DNA of 64,000 nucleotides from Litoreibacter arenae DSM 19593 (GCF_000442275.2 NZ_KE557306.1:62001-126000), one strand, 5' to 3'. Positions 9,306-21,791 are shown, counted from the stretch's first letter. Notes: generated from the letters alone by a model not told the origin. Made by a program: numbers and translations.

Positions 9306-10520
9306 ATGGATATCCCAGCCGAGCGGGAACGCACGCCGCAATTCACCCAACCGGTGCGGCAGATCATCGTCATGCTGCTGATCCTTGGTCTTGTCGTGGC
9401 GGGCGGATATCTGGCGTATCCGGCAGTGGCACCGGTCTTTCTGGCAAACCCTTACCTCAATGGCGTGATCTTCTCGGTCTTTGTATTTGGCGTTCTGGCG
9501 TGCTTTTGGCAGGTGTTGCAACTCACGTCCTCCGTGTCCTGGATCGAGAGTTTCGCCCAAGATCGCGTCGATCATGACCAGTTTCGCGCACCGCGCCTGT
9601 TGGCCGGGCTGGCTGGCATGTTGCGGTCGCGCGGGGCGCGGATGCAGATCAGCTCCGGCTCGGCCCGCACCATTCTTGACTCCGTGGCATCGCGCATGGA
9701 CGAGGCGCGCGACATTACGCGCTACATCGTCAACCTGCTTATCTTTTTGGGCCTTTTGGGCACGTTTTACGGGTTGGCGACCACCATTCCCGGCGTCGTG
9801 GACACGATCCGGTCGCTCAATGTGGCCGAGGGCGAAAGCGGCGCGACGGTGTTCGGGCAGCTGATGGACGGGCTGGAAGGCCAGTTGGCAGGCATGGGGA
9901 CTGCGTTCGCGTCGTCTCTTTTGGGGCTTGCGGGATCGCTGGTCGTGGGCCTGCTGGAGCTGTTCGCAGGCCACGGACAGAACCGCTTTTACCGTGAAAT
10001 GGAAGAGTGGCTGTCGACGATCACGCGCGTGGGCTTTTCATCGGGCGAGGGTGACGGTAGCGGCACATTTGACCAAGGTGTGGTTGCAACGGTGCTGGAT
10101 CACATGGTCGAGCAGATCGACAGCCTGCAAGGCCTGTTTGTTCAGGGAGAGGCCAGCCGCGCGGTGACCGCAGATAAACTGGACGGGCTGACCGCATCGG
10201 TGCGCACTCTGACCGAGCGGTTGGATATGTCGATAGATCCGACCGACGCGCTGAACCGTGTGGCGGACGGGCAGGAACGGCTGCTGGCGAAACTATCGGA
10301 GACAAATGATGACGGCGTCGATCCCGAGAGCCGGATGCGGCTGCGGTCCATCGACGTGCAGTTGTTGAAAATTCTCGAAGAGATGTCCTCGGGGCGGCAG
10401 GAAAGCATGTCACAGCTTCATGGGGATTTGTCTCAGGTGACCCAAGCGGTGCGACAGCTGACCCGCGATCGCCGCCCGTCAAACCTGCGCAGGCTGCCGG
10501 ACCGCGAGCAGGAGGAGTAG
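9306..10520 (+). CDS. MotA/TolQ/ExbB-type proton-channel protein with long cytoplasmic tail
   Basis: The 404-residue membrane protein has predicted helices at about 19-40, 52-73, 139-160 and 199-221. The third contains NLLIFLGLLGTFYGLATTI and the fourth GTAFASSLLGLAGSLVVGL, the two pore-lining helices of MotA/TolQ/ExbB stators. After helix four there is a hydrophilic tail of about 180 residues (222-404) with heptad-like stretches, longer than in TolQ or ExbB and reminiscent of ZorA tails. It sits four bases upstream of the OmpA/MotB-like partner, so the pair probably forms one ion-driven inner-membrane complex. ATG 9306 is preferred over the in-frame TTG at 9303. What it drives is not known. 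Confidence 0.85.
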   Translation: MDIPAERERTPQFTQPVRQIIVMLLILGLVVAGGYLAYPAVAPVFLANPYLNGVIFSVFVFGVLACFWQVLQLTSSVSWIESFAQDRVDHDQFRAPRLLAGLAGMLRSRGARMQISSGSARTILDSVASRMDEARDITRYIVNLLIFLGLLGTFYGLATTIPGVVDTIRSLNVAEGESGATVFGQLMDGLEGQLAGMGTAFASSLLGLAGSLVVGLLELFAGHGQNRFYREMEEWLSTITRVGFSSGEGDGSGTFDQGVVATVLDHMVEQIDSLQGLFVQGEASRAVTADKLDGLTASVRTLTERLDMSIDPTDALNRVADGQERLLAKLSETNDDGVDPESRMRLRSIDVQLLKILEEMSSGRQESMSQLHGDLSQVTQAVRQLTRDRRPSNLRRLPDREQEE

Positions 10521-10524
10521 CCCC

Positions 10525-12315
10525 GTGGCACTGTCCCGACGCAGTGGCAAACGGTTCGAGGCCAACATCTGGCCCGGCTTCGTCGACGCCATGACTGCGC
10601 TGCTGTTGGTGCTGGTGTTCGTGCTGTCGATCTTCATGATCGTGCAATTTATGCTGAGCGAAACCATCACCTCCCAAGACAGCGAACTGGACCAGTTGAC
10701 GGGCGAGGTCGCGACCTTGGCCGAGGCGTTGGGGCTGGAGCAACAGCGCAGCTTTGGGTTGGAGCAGGACATTGAAGAACGCGACGCCCGCGCCGCGCAG
10801 CAAACCGCCCTGATCGCGTCGCTCACTGCGCGCAATGATGCGCAGGCGGGGCGTATCGCCAGTTTCGAGGAACAGGTCGCCGGGCTCTTGCGCGACCGTG
10901 AGGGGCTACGCGGGCAGGTGGCGAGCCTGTCTGACGATCTAGAGACGTCGCAAGAACGCGCTGCCGGATTAAGCGCGCGGATTGAGGATATTGAAGCAGG
11001 GTTGGCACGGGAGATTTCCGAGAAAGAGGCCGCGCAACTGGCGCTGGCAGCGGCGCGTGACGAGATCGACGAAAGCACGGAGGCCGCGCGTCTGGCCGCC
11101 GCGCGACGCGAGGCACTGGAGGCCTTGGTGGCTGATCTTAGGTCGGAGAGCGACGCTCAAGCGCAGGCTTTGAGCGAGGCTGAGACCGCACGTTTGGCGG
11201 ATGCAGCGGCAGCGGAGGCCCTGCGTGACCGCCTGAAAGATGCCGATGCGGAGTTGACCGCCATGACGCTGGCATTGGAAGAGCAGCGGCAGGACGCCGA
11301 GGATACCCTCACGTTACTCGCGGCGGCCCGCGCTGCGGAGAAGGCGCTTGAAGAAGAACTGGCCTCGACACGCGCCTCCGAGCTTACGCTGGAAGAAAAG
11401 CTGGCGGCTGCGTTGGCTGCAAATGCCGATACGACCGCTAATCTGGAACAGACCAAAGCCGCGCAGGACGACCTGCGAGAGCAATTGATGGCCGCGTTGG
11501 CCGCGAAAGTGGCGGCGGAAAACAGCGCAGGCGACGCGCTGACCGAGGCCGAGCAACGCGCGGCCTTGCTCGCAGCGGCACGCGACGAACTGGCAGATGA
11601 GAAGGCTGTGAGCCTTGAAAGCCAGCGCAAGGTTGAGGCGTTGAACCAGCAGGTCGCCGCGCTGCGCACACAGCTGGGATCATTGCAGGCGATACTGGAC
11701 GAGACCGACGCACGGCGTGAGGCGGCGAGTGTGCAGGTGCAAAATCTCGGCTCGGAGTTGAACTCGGCACTGGCGCTGGTGGCGTCGGAGCAGCGCGCCC
11801 GCGCCAAGCTGGAAGAGGCGGAGCGGTTGCGGCTGGAGGCCGAGGCGAAGGAATTGAAAAACTACCGCTCGGAATTTTTCGGCCAGTTGCGCGCACTTTT
11901 GGGCAATCAGGACGGAATCCGCATTGAGGGCGACCGTTTCGTGTTCTCGTCCGAGGTGCTGTTTCAACCCGGTCAGGCGGTGCTGTCACCGGCGGGAAGG
12001 AACGAGGTCGCCAAGGTTGCCGCGATCCTGTCGCGGGTAGCCGACGACATCCCCGACACGCTGGACTGGGTGATCCGTGTCGACGGGCATACCGACAACG
12101 TGCCGCTATCCGGCTTTGGCCAGTTTAAAGACAACTGGGAGTTGAGTCAGGCCCGCGCCCTGTCGGTTGTGCGCTACATGAGCGACGAGTTGGGCATACC
12201 CCCCGATCGTCTGGCGGCCAACGGGTTCGGGGAATACCAGCCGGTCAACACGGCGGACACGCCGGAAGCGCGTGCGCAGAACCGCCGGATCGAGTTGAAA
12301 CTTACCGAGAAATAG
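10525..12315 (+). CDS. MotB/OmpA-like protein with very long periplasmic coiled coil
   Basis: GTG 10525 is preceded by an AGGAGGAG site at the end of the upstream gene. The 596 residues divide into a short basic N-terminus, one transmembrane helix (about 21-43) starting with PGFVDAMTALLLVL and carrying Asp21 at the position of the ion-binding aspartate of MotB/TolR/ZorB, an Ala/Glu/Leu-rich coiled coil from about 50 to 445, and a C-terminal OmpA peptidoglycan-binding domain (about 455-596) with DGHTDNVPL, NWELSQARALSV and NRRIELKL. It should anchor the motor to peptidoglycan. A single uninterrupted helix of that length would be longer than a usual periplasm. It overlaps the convergent M23 gene by 14 bases. 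Confidence 0.88.
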   Translation: MALSRRSGKRFEANIWPGFVDAMTALLLVLVFVLSIFMIVQFMLSETITSQDSELDQLTGEVATLAEALGLEQQRSFGLEQDIEERDARAAQQTALIASLTARNDAQAGRIASFEEQVAGLLRDREGLRGQVASLSDDLETSQERAAGLSARIEDIEAGLAREISEKEAAQLALAAARDEIDESTEAARLAAARREALEALVADLRSESDAQAQALSEAETARLADAAAAEALRDRLKDADAELTAMTLALEEQRQDAEDTLTLLAAARAAEKALEEELASTRASELTLEEKLAAALAANADTTANLEQTKAAQDDLREQLMAALAAKVAAENSAGDALTEAEQRAALLAAARDELADEKAVSLESQRKVEALNQQVAALRTQLGSLQAILDETDARREAASVQVQNLGSELNSALALVASEQRARAKLEEAERLRLEAEAKELKNYRSEFFGQLRALLGNQDGIRIEGDRFVFSSEVLFQPGQAVLSPAGRNEVAKVAAILSRVADDIPDTLDWVIRVDGHTDNVPLSGFGQFKDNWELSQARALSVVRYMSDELGIPPDRLAANGFGEYQPVNTADTPEARAQNRRIELKLTEK

Positions 12316-13270
12316 TGACGCTCAGGCGCTCGGCGCTCAGCACGGTGTCGCCGCGTTTGAACGTGACGGTGCCGCTGTAGGTGCCTTCAGGCCAGCCACC
12401 AGCGGGGCGTTTGCGGCCAGAGGCGCGGAACACCTGCGCTTGCGGCTTGGTGAACTCCACGATCTGATCGTGCCGCCAGCCGTCGGGGCCGATGATCTCA
12501 AACTTCATCATGTCGCCTGCGCGGGTGCCGAACGCGTATCCCCACAGCACAAGGCCGGACGCGTCGGACGGCAGCGTCGCTGGATCAGCGAGCCCTGCCT
12601 TGATATCATCGAACTCCGGCAGACCGTTTGAAAAGCCCGCATCAAGTAATGCACCAGCCTGATAGGGGATTGGGTCTTCCCATAACGTGACCTCGGACGG
12701 GCCGCAGGTTCCCTCTGCATCGGGGGCGAACGGGTCCACCACTTCACCGTCATGGCGCAACGACATATGGATGTGGGGAAAGACCGTTTTGCCGCTGAGG
12801 CCGACGAGACCAAGTACGGCCCCCTTTGCGACCGGCTGCCCTTTTTGAACGGACACCGAGCCGTTGCGCATATGGCAATACTGGGTTTCCCATCCTCCGC
12901 CATGGTCTATGACCAGCCCGTTGCCGCAATCCTTGCCGCCCAGATCGGGCGCGTCGGGGTGGTCGGACGCAATGTCGGGCATGCCATCGCGGGTCGCACG
13001 GACGGTGCCGGGGGCGGCAGCAAGGACCGAGACGCCTGCTTCCATCTCGGCCAGTGTCGCGACACGAATGTCGGTCCCTTTATGGCCGTCATAGGAGAGC
13101 GGGCCGCAAGCGTGATCCCGCGCGCCGGGTCCCGGATCGCTGTCTACGTAATTCTGGATGAAGCAGGTCTCGCCCAGATCGCAATCAATGGGCAGGGAGA
13201 AGAGGGGGTCTTTCGCGGCCACGGGGGCCGCGAAAGTTGTCATCAATAGCGCAAGATACGCTGCGCGCAT
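12302..13270 (-). CDS. Secreted M23-family metallopeptidase
   Basis: The 322-residue protein has a signal peptide (MRAAYLALLMTTFAAPVAA) and a zinc peptidase core with HKGTDIRV (HxGxD), then HGGGWETQYCHM and HIHMSLRHDG (HxH), the LytM/M23 metal ligands. The C-terminal part (about 220-322) is beta-rich with no obvious catalytic motif. It should act in the periplasm on peptidoglycan cross-bridges, or be a regulator if inactive; the ligands look intact. Its ATG overlaps the stop of clpA by one base (TAATG), so it is probably translated from the clpA message. Several cysteines (CDLGETC, CGNG, CGPSE) suggest disulfides. Confidence 0.9.
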   Translation of the reverse strand: MRAAYLALLMTTFAAPVAAKDPLFSLPIDCDLGETCFIQNYVDSDPGPGARDHACGPLSYDGHKGTDIRVATLAEMEAGVSVLAAAPGTVRATRDGMPDIASDHPDAPDLGGKDCGNGLVIDHGGGWETQYCHMRNGSVSVQKGQPVAKGAVLGLVGLSGKTVFPHIHMSLRHDGEVVDPFAPDAEGTCGPSEVTLWEDPIPYQAGALLDAGFSNGLPEFDDIKAGLADPATLPSDASGLVLWGYAFGTRAGDMMKFEIIGPDGWRHDQIVEFTKPQAQVFRASGRKRPAGGWPEGTYSGTVTFKRGDTVLSAERLSVTISR

Positions 13271-15603
13271 TACTCGGCGGTGAGCAGCGGCGGCTTCTTC
13301 TTGGAGGTGATCCGCGGGTTTTCAGGCTCAAGGATTGTAAGGTCAATCTTGCCCTTCTTCACGCCGACCTTGACCACACCACCCTTGGCGAGCTTGCCGA
13401 ACAGGAGTTCTTCGGCCAGCGGCTTTTTGATCTCCTCCTGAATGACACGACCCAAGGGGCGGGCGCCCATCTTGTCGTCATAACCCTTTTCACCCAGCCA
13501 TTCGGCTGCGGCAGGGGTCAACTCGATTGTGACGTTGCGGTCCATCAGTTGCGCTTCGAGTTGCAGCACGAATTTCTCCACCACGCGGGTGATGATTTTC
13601 TGGCTGAGCGGAGCGAAGCTGATGACCGCGTCCAGACGGTTGCGGAATTCCGGCGTGAATGTGCGTTCAATAGCTGCCGTATCCTCGCCCTCGCGGCGGT
13701 CACGACCGAAGCCGATGGCCGATTTGGACATCTCCATGGCACCCGCGTTGGAGGTCATGATCAAGATCACGTTGCGGAAGTCGACAGTGCGCCCGTTATG
13801 GTCTGTAAGCTTACCGTTATCCATCACTTGCAACAGGATGTTGTAGACGTCGGGGTGGGCCTTCTCCATCTCGTCGAGCAGCAGCACGCAATGCGGGTGC
13901 TGATCCACTTGGTCGGTCAACATGCCGCCTTGGTCGAAGCCGACATAGCCCGGAGGCGCACCGATCAGACGGGAGACCGCGTGCTTCTCCATGTATTCCG
14001 ACATATCGAAGCGCAGCAACTCCACGCCCAGCGTGCTTGCCAGTTGCTTGGCGACTTCGGTTTTGCCGACGCCGGTGGGGCCTGCGAACAGGTAGTTGCC
14101 GATGGGTTTCTCCGGCTCTCGCAGACCTGCACGGGCCAGCTTGATGGCCGACGACAGTGCCTCGATGGCCTGGTCCTGACCGAAGACCACGCGCTTGAGC
14201 GCCTTTTCCAGATCCTTCAACACCTCCGCATCGTCTTTGGAGACGTTTTTCGGTGGAATGCGGGCGATCTTGGCAACGACAGCCTCGATTTCCTTGGCAC
14301 CGATGGTTTTGCGGCGTTTGCTTTCGGCCACCAGATGTTGCGCGGCCCCGGCCTCGTCGATCACGTCGATGGCCTTGTCCGGCAGCTTCCGGTCGTGGAT
14401 GTAGCGCGCCGACAGTTCCACCGCCGACTTGATCGCGTCGGAGGTGTATTTGATATCGTGATGTTCCTCGAAGTAAGGCTTGAGGCCTTTGAGGATCTTG
14501 ATGGTGTCATCCACGGATGGCTCGTTCACGTCGATTTTCTGGAACCGGCGCGACAGGGCACGGTCTTTTTCGAAATGCTGGCGGAACTCCTTGTAGGTGG
14601 TGGAGCCCATGCAGCGCAGTTTGCCGCCCTGAAGCGCAGGCTTCAGCAGGTTGGAGGCATCCATCGCCCCGCCGGATGTCGCACCAGCGCCGATGACGGT
14701 ATGAATCTCGTCGATGAACAGCACAGCGTCGGGGTGGTCTTCCATTTCCGTCATCACGGCCTTCAGGCGTTCCTCAAAGTCGCCACGGTATCGCGTGCCG
14801 GCAAGCAGCGCGCCCATGTCGAGCGAGAAGATCGTGGCGTTTGCCAGCACTTCAGGTGTTTCGCCCGACACGATCTTGTAAGCCAGCCCTTCGGCAATCG
14901 CCGTTTTGCCCACGCCCGGATCACCCACCAGTAGCGGGTTGTTCTTGCGACGGCGGCACAGCACCTGAATGCAACGCTCCACTTCGTCCGCGCGTCCAAT
15001 GAGCGGATCCACATCACCTTTCTGGGCCTTTGCGTTCAGGTCCACGCAATACTTGTCGAGCGCGGATTCCTTGCCGTCGCCTTCGACCTCGGTCGCGTTG
15101 GAGGACGTGTCCTCCTCGAAGTCGGTTGCGCCGGTGATTGGTCGCGCCTCACCGAACTCGGGGTCTTTGGCGACGCCGTGCGCAATGAAGTTGACCGCGT
15201 CGTAGCGCGTCATGTCCTGCTCTTGCAGGAAGAACGCGGCATTGCTTTCGCGTTCCGCAAAGATGGCGACGAGCACATTCGCGCCGGTCACTTCGGTGCG
15301 ACCGGATGATTGCACATGAATTGCCGCGCGCTGGATGACGCGCTGGAAGGCGGCGGTTGGAACCGCTTCGGAGCCTTCGACATCAGTGACCAGTGTGGAC
15401 AATTCATCCTCGATGAATTCGGTGAGCGTGGCTCGCAGCACATCAAGATCGACGCCACAGGCGTTCATCACCTTGGCGGCGTCCGGCTCGTCGATCAACG
15501 CCAGCAGCAAATGCTCCAGCGTCGCAAGCTCGTGGCGATGGGTGTTGGCCTGCGCCAGCGCCGAGTGAATGGCTTTTTCGAGAGTGTCAGAGAATGACGG
15601 CAC
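13270..15603 (-). CDS. clpA: ATP-dependent Clp protease ATPase subunit ClpA
   Basis: The 777-residue AAA+ unfoldase has an N-terminal ClpS/substrate domain (LATLEHLLLALIDEPDAAKV), a first ATPase module with GDPGVGKTAIAEG (about 226-238) and VLFIDEIHTVIGAG, and a second module with GPTGVGKTEVAKQLA (about 506-520) and LLLDEMEKAHPDV. The IGF loop that docks on ClpP is present (SAIGFGRD, about 627-634). It unfolds substrates for ClpP in the cytoplasm. GTG 15603 is chosen because AAGGAG lies seven bases upstream and the protein then begins (M/V)PSFSDTLE. No clpS lies next to it, unlike in enterobacteria. Confidence 0.96.
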   Translation of the reverse strand: MPSFSDTLEKAIHSALAQANTHRHELATLEHLLLALIDEPDAAKVMNACGVDLDVLRATLTEFIEDELSTLVTDVEGSEAVPTAAFQRVIQRAAIHVQSSGRTEVTGANVLVAIFAERESNAAFFLQEQDMTRYDAVNFIAHGVAKDPEFGEARPITGATDFEEDTSSNATEVEGDGKESALDKYCVDLNAKAQKGDVDPLIGRADEVERCIQVLCRRRKNNPLLVGDPGVGKTAIAEGLAYKIVSGETPEVLANATIFSLDMGALLAGTRYRGDFEERLKAVMTEMEDHPDAVLFIDEIHTVIGAGATSGGAMDASNLLKPALQGGKLRCMGSTTYKEFRQHFEKDRALSRRFQKIDVNEPSVDDTIKILKGLKPYFEEHHDIKYTSDAIKSAVELSARYIHDRKLPDKAIDVIDEAGAAQHLVAESKRRKTIGAKEIEAVVAKIARIPPKNVSKDDAEVLKDLEKALKRVVFGQDQAIEALSSAIKLARAGLREPEKPIGNYLFAGPTGVGKTEVAKQLASTLGVELLRFDMSEYMEKHAVSRLIGAPPGYVGFDQGGMLTDQVDQHPHCVLLLDEMEKAHPDVYNILLQVMDNGKLTDHNGRTVDFRNVILIMTSNAGAMEMSKSAIGFGRDRREGEDTAAIERTFTPEFRNRLDAVISFAPLSQKIITRVVEKFVLQLEAQLMDRNVTIELTPAAAEWLGEKGYDDKMGARPLGRVIQEEIKKPLAEELLFGKLAKGGVVKVGVKKGKIDLTILEPENPRITSKKKPPLLTAE

Positions 15604-15862
15604 CCTATGCTCCTTTATTATCGAGGGCAGGTTCCGGGCTGAGGACCCGGTCTCTACCATTGCCTCTTAGACCTTACAGTTCGGTTTATAGCGCCGATCT
15701 TCAAGTCTTTTCTTTTCACAATGAGCGTGATCGGCCCGAAAAGAAAGAGATGATTGCGTCGAAGTGAACTCCGACCGTTGCTCATCACGTAAGTTGGCGC
15801 GGCACCTTTGCAAGTGGGCGAAAAGCAATGCAGACTGCGCGCGACGCGTGAAGGGGCTTTCC

Positions 15863-16624
15863 ATGCATCTCGATGTTCAGGATCTGAAGAAATTTTACTA
15901 CCGCACGGGGCTTGGCCGCGTTGCACAACGCGCGGTGCGCGATCAGGTCCGCGCGCTGTGGTCGGACACCAAGGGACAGACAGTCGTGGGATACGGATTC
16001 GCCGCGCCATTGCTGCGCCCGTTCATCGGCGAGGCGCGTCGGGTGATGGCCCTGATGCCGGGGCCGCAGGGGGTGATGCACTGGCCTGCGGGGCAGGATA
16101 ATATGTCGGTGCTATGCGAGGAAACGCAGTGGCCGCTTCAAACGGGGCAGGTAGACCGGCTGGTGATCCTGCACGGGCTGGAGACATCGGGCAATCCGGC
16201 GGACCTGCTGGACGAATGCTACCGCGTGCTGGGACCGGGCGGCCGCGTGATATTCGTCGTTCCAAACCGCGCGGGGCTTTGGTCAAGCCGCGATGCAACG
16301 CCGTTCGGCTTCGGGCGTCCCTATTCATTGTCGCAGCTGGAATCGCAGCTGAAGCGTCATTCGTTCACGCCCGAAAGTCATCGTGCGGCGCTGTTTGCGC
16401 CGCCTAGTCAGCGTAAAGTGTGGCTGAAATGGGCGAACTCGTTCGAGAATGTCGGGCGCAGGCTGTCATCCTATTACGCGGGCGGGGTGTTGATTGTCGA
16501 GGCGAGCAAGCAAGTCTACGCGCCGAAGAAGAAAGGCATGGCGGTCGATATGCGCGCACCTTTGCGCATTTTGGAAGGGGCCGCGAATCCTGTTGCGGGG
16601 CGGCGGTTGCCCGAGCAGGATTAA
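15863..16624 (+). CDS. Class I SAM-dependent methyltransferase (putative)
   Basis: The 253-residue product begins [18 protein letters not shown] and shows a degenerate class I methyltransferase core: a strand and loop at [57 protein letters not shown] (post-motif region) and [13 protein letters not shown]. The substrate is not identifiable. ATG 15863 is chosen because AAGGGG lies seven bases upstream; an earlier in-frame ATG at 15764 lacks a good ribosome site. The 259-base gap to clpA should contain both divergent promoters. Confidence 0.75.
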   Translation: MHLDVQDLKKFYYRTGLGRVAQRAVRDQVRALWSDTKGQTVVGYGFAAPLLRPFIGEARRVMALMPGPQGVMHWPAGQDNMSVLCEETQWPLQTGQVDRLVILHGLETSGNPADLLDECYRVLGPGGRVIFVVPNRAGLWSSRDATPFGFGRPYSLSQLESQLKRHSFTPESHRAALFAPPSQRKVWLKWANSFENVGRRLSSYYAGGVLIVEASKQVYAPKKKGMAVDMRAPLRILEGAANPVAGRRLPEQD

Positions 16625-16914
16625 ACGAGCCTCTTGGCGTGAATCGGGGCGAAAATCACGACTGTTCCGCTTGCGGGTCGTAGATTTTTTTGGCTTCAAT
16701 CGGTCGCACCTCGCGGCGCAAACTCCCGTTGCCCTGTAAAAGAAGGGGATCGGCCGACATCCTTATGCACTATTATATTAGCCTTCCCTGTTGCGGTGGG
16801 CACCCCGCTTTGCTAGATCACCACTGATTTTGAAGGCTGCGGGGTTCGCGGCCTTTCTTGCAACGGCCAAACGGACATCTTCCAAAGTCCGGGCCTCGTA
16901 ACGGAAGGGTGGAC
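16625..16914 (+). promoter_or_regulatory. Leader and presumed promoter region of the atp operon
   Basis: This 290-base gap between the methyltransferase and atpH is the longest non-coding stretch in the window. It contains an AT-rich patch near 16768-16782 (CACTATTATATTAGCC) that could hold a -10 element, and then a GC-rich leader. I see no convincing -35, riboswitch or small gene in it. Assignment as the atpHAGDC promoter region is by position only. Confidence 0.4.
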
Positions 16915-17475
16915 GTGTCCGAACCAGTCTCGATCTCCACAGGCATTGCCGGGCGCTATGCGACCGCTGTGTTTGAACTGGCCAAGGAAGGCAAGAAGCT
17001 GAAGGCGTTGGAAACCGACGTTGACACGCTGGATGCCGCATTGACCGAAAGCGCCGATTTCCGCGACCTCATCTCGTCCCCGCTGTATTCGCGGGACCAG
17101 CAGGCGGGTGCCATCGCGGCGCTGTCCAAGCAGATGAAGCTGTCGCCGGTGGTGGCCAATACGCTGAACCTGATGGCCAGCAAGCGGCGCCTCTTCGTGC
17201 TGCCGCAACTGGTCTCCGGTCTGCGCGCACTGATTGCCGATGAAAAAGGCGAGGTGACCGCTGACGTCACTGCCGCCAAGGCGCTGACCAAGGCGCAACA
17301 GGACAAACTTGCCAAGACGCTGAAAGCCAGCGTCGGCAAAGATGTGAAAATTAAAATGGCCGTCGATGAAAGCCTCATCGGCGGTCTCGTTGTAAAGGTG
17401 GGCTCCAAGATGATCGACACGTCGATCCGCTCGAAGCTCGCTTCCCTCCAGAATTCCATGAAAGAGGTCGGATAA
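16915..17475 (+). CDS. atpH: F1 ATP synthase subunit delta
   Basis: The 186-residue product (GTG start, [23 protein letters not shown]) matches subunit delta/OSCP, with the N-terminal helical domain and the C-terminal segment [26 protein letters not shown]. It forms the stator link between F1 and the b-subunits. GTG 16915 is selected because GGAAGGGT lies just upstream and the resulting length is normal for alphaproteobacteria. It is the first gene of atpHAGDC, with atpA beginning one base after its stop. F0 genes are not in this window, as is usual in this group. Confidence 0.95.
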   Translation: MSEPVSISTGIAGRYATAVFELAKEGKKLKALETDVDTLDAALTESADFRDLISSPLYSRDQQAGAIAALSKQMKLSPVVANTLNLMASKRRLFVLPQLVSGLRALIADEKGEVTADVTAAKALTKAQQDKLAKTLKASVGKDVKIKMAVDESLIGGLVVKVGSKMIDTSIRSKLASLQNSMKEVG

Positions 17476-17476
17476 C

Positions 17477-19015
17477 ATGGCGATCCAAGCTGCAGAAATC
17501 TCTGCGATCCTGAAGGACCAGATCAAGAACTTTGGCAAAGAAGTCGAAGTTGCCGAAGTTGGTCGCGTATTGAGCGTTGGTGACGGTATCGCCCGCGTCT
17601 ATGGTCTCGACAACTGCCAAGCTGGCGAGATGGTCGAATTCCCCGGCGGCATTCAGGGCATGGCCCTGAACCTCGAGAGCGACAACGTCGGTGTGGTTAT
17701 CTTCGGCTCCGACAGTCAGATCAAAGAAGGCGACACCGTCAAGCGCACGAACTCCATTGTGGACGTTCCTGTGGGTGACGAGTTGCTGGGACGTGTTGTC
17801 GACGGTCTGGGTAACCCGATCGACGGCAAGGGTCCGATCAAGACGAAAAAACGCGAAGTGGCGGAGCGTAAGGCTCCGGGCATCATCCCGCGTAAATCGG
17901 TTCACGAGCCAATGGCAACCGGCCTGAAATCCGTTGACGCCATGATCCCCGTTGGCCGCGGCCAGCGCGAACTGATCATCGGTGACCGTCAGATCGGTAA
18001 GACCGCTATCGCGCTCGACACCATCCTGAACCAGAAATCCTACAACGATGCCGCTGGCGACGACGAGAGCAAGAAACTCTACTGCGTCTATGTCGCGATC
18101 GGTCAGAAGCGCTCCACCGTGGCGCAGCTGGTCAAGAAGCTCGAAGAAACCGGTGCGATCGAGTATTCGATCGTCGTGGCCGCGACCGCATCCGACCCGG
18201 CTCCGATGCAGTTCCTTGCCCCATATTCCGCGACCACGATGGCCGAGCATTTCCGTGACAGCGGTCGCCACGCTCTGATCGTGTATGATGACCTGACAAA
18301 ACAGGCCGTGTCCTACCGTCAGATGTCGCTGCTGCTGCGCCGCCCACCAGGACGTGAAGCCTATCCGGGTGACGTTTTTTACCTCCACTCCCGTCTGCTG
18401 GAGCGGTCCTGCAAGCTGAACGAAGACAACGGCTCCGGCTCCCTGACGGCGCTGCCGATCATCGAAACCCAGGGCGGCGACGTTTCGGCATTTATCCCGA
18501 CCAACGTGATTTCGATCACCGACGGTCAGATCTTCCTCGAAACCGAGCTGTTCTATCAGGGCATCCGTCCTGCGGTGAACACCGGTCTGTCGGTGTCGCG
18601 TGTGGGCTCCTCCGCCCAGACCAACTCGATGAAGTCTGTGGCCGGTCCGGTCAAGCTGGAGCTTGCCCAGTACCGCGAGATGGCGGCGTTCGCGCAGTTC
18701 GGCTCCGATCTGGATGCCGCGACGCAAAGGCTGCTGAACCGTGGTGCCCGTCTGACCGAGTTGATGAAACAGCCGCAGTATTCGCCGCTGACCAACGCCG
18801 AGATCGTCTGCGTGATCTACGCAGGGACCCATGGCTACCTCGACAAGATCGCCGTCTCCGACGTGGGTCGTTTCGAAGCAGGTCTGCTTGCGCATATGCG
18901 TGGCAAGGCATCCGATGTTCTGGACTTCATCACCAAGGAAGACCCGAAGGTCAAAGGGGAAGCCGAGGACAAGATCAAAGCTGCAATCGACGCGTTCGCC
19001 GCAGACTTCGCGTAA
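17477..19015 (+). CDS. atpA: F1 ATP synthase subunit alpha
   Basis: This is the 512-residue non-catalytic nucleotide-binding subunit of F1. It starts [20 protein letters not shown], has the Walker A loop GDRQIGKT at 169-176, and the arginine-finger segment [11 protein letters not shown] in the second half. Length and motifs are standard. It sits inside atpHAGDC and is expressed with the rest of the F1 genes. Codon use here is strongly biased towards the preferred set of the genome, as expected for an abundant protein. Confidence 0.98.
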   Translation: MAIQAAEISAILKDQIKNFGKEVEVAEVGRVLSVGDGIARVYGLDNCQAGEMVEFPGGIQGMALNLESDNVGVVIFGSDSQIKEGDTVKRTNSIVDVPVGDELLGRVVDGLGNPIDGKGPIKTKKREVAERKAPGIIPRKSVHEPMATGLKSVDAMIPVGRGQRELIIGDRQIGKTAIALDTILNQKSYNDAAGDDESKKLYCVYVAIGQKRSTVAQLVKKLEETGAIEYSIVVAATASDPAPMQFLAPYSATTMAEHFRDSGRHALIVYDDLTKQAVSYRQMSLLLRRPPGREAYPGDVFYLHSRLLERSCKLNEDNGSGSLTALPIIETQGGDVSAFIPTNVISITDGQIFLETELFYQGIRPAVNTGLSVSRVGSSAQTNSMKSVAGPVKLELAQYREMAAFAQFGSDLDAATQRLLNRGARLTELMKQPQYSPLTNAEIVCVIYAGTHGYLDKIAVSDVGRFEAGLLAHMRGKASDVLDFITKEDPKVKGEAEDKIKAAIDAFAADFA

Positions 19016-19030
19016 GGGGGGCTTAGGCAG

Positions 19031-21345
<2,315 letters not shown>

Positions 21346-21362
21346 ACTCAAGGAGGCCTTTC

Positions 21363-21752
21363 ATGGCTGAGATGATGCAATTCGATCTGGTCTCGCCCGA
21401 GCGGCGTCTGGCTTCCGTGCAGGCCTCCGAGGTGCAAATCCCCGGGGCCGAAGGTGACTTCACCGCTATGGCGCTCCACGCGCCGGTGATTACCACCCTG
21501 CGCCCCGGCGTGCTGAAGGTCGTGACGCCGTCCGGCACCGACGAGTATCTGGTGACAGGCGGTTTCGCCGAGGTCGGCGCCGCCGGCACGTCTGTGCTGG
21601 CAGAACGCGCTTATGCCAAGGCGGATGTTACACCCGAGTTGCTTGAGGACCTCATCAAAGAGGCCAACATGCAACGTGACGCAGCCAATACCGACATGGC
21701 GGCGAAATACGCCGACGATCTGGTTGCCGCGAGCACCCAGATTTCGGCCTGA
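21363..21752 (+). CDS. atpC: F1 ATP synthase subunit epsilon
   Basis: The 129-residue protein starts [18 protein letters not shown] and shows the N-terminal beta-sandwich of subunit epsilon ([27 protein letters not shown]), which couples the gamma shaft to the c-ring. The C-terminal helical hairpin is short and low in basic residues compared with E. coli epsilon, as is common in alphaproteobacteria, where inhibition is often taken over by the zeta subunit. AAGGAGG lies upstream of the ATG. It is the last gene of the operon and is followed by a strong terminator. Confidence 0.95.
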   Translation: MAEMMQFDLVSPERRLASVQASEVQIPGAEGDFTAMALHAPVITTLRPGVLKVVTPSGTDEYLVTGGFAEVGAAGTSVLAERAYAKADVTPELLEDLIKEANMQRDAANTDMAAKYADDLVAASTQISA

Positions 21753-21791
21753 GGCTGATAGGCGAACGCGCCGTTTGCTTTGAGAATAGAG

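Noticed and set aside
9306-12315. Complete Zorya anti-phage system
   Set aside because: Only the ZorA/ZorB-like pair is present; no ZorC, ZorD or ZorE homologue follows, since the next gene is an M23 peptidase on the other strand.
13237-14934. 565-codon frame opposite clpA
   Set aside because: His/Gln/Asp-rich translation typical of antisense frames in GC-rich genes; no start signal or domain.
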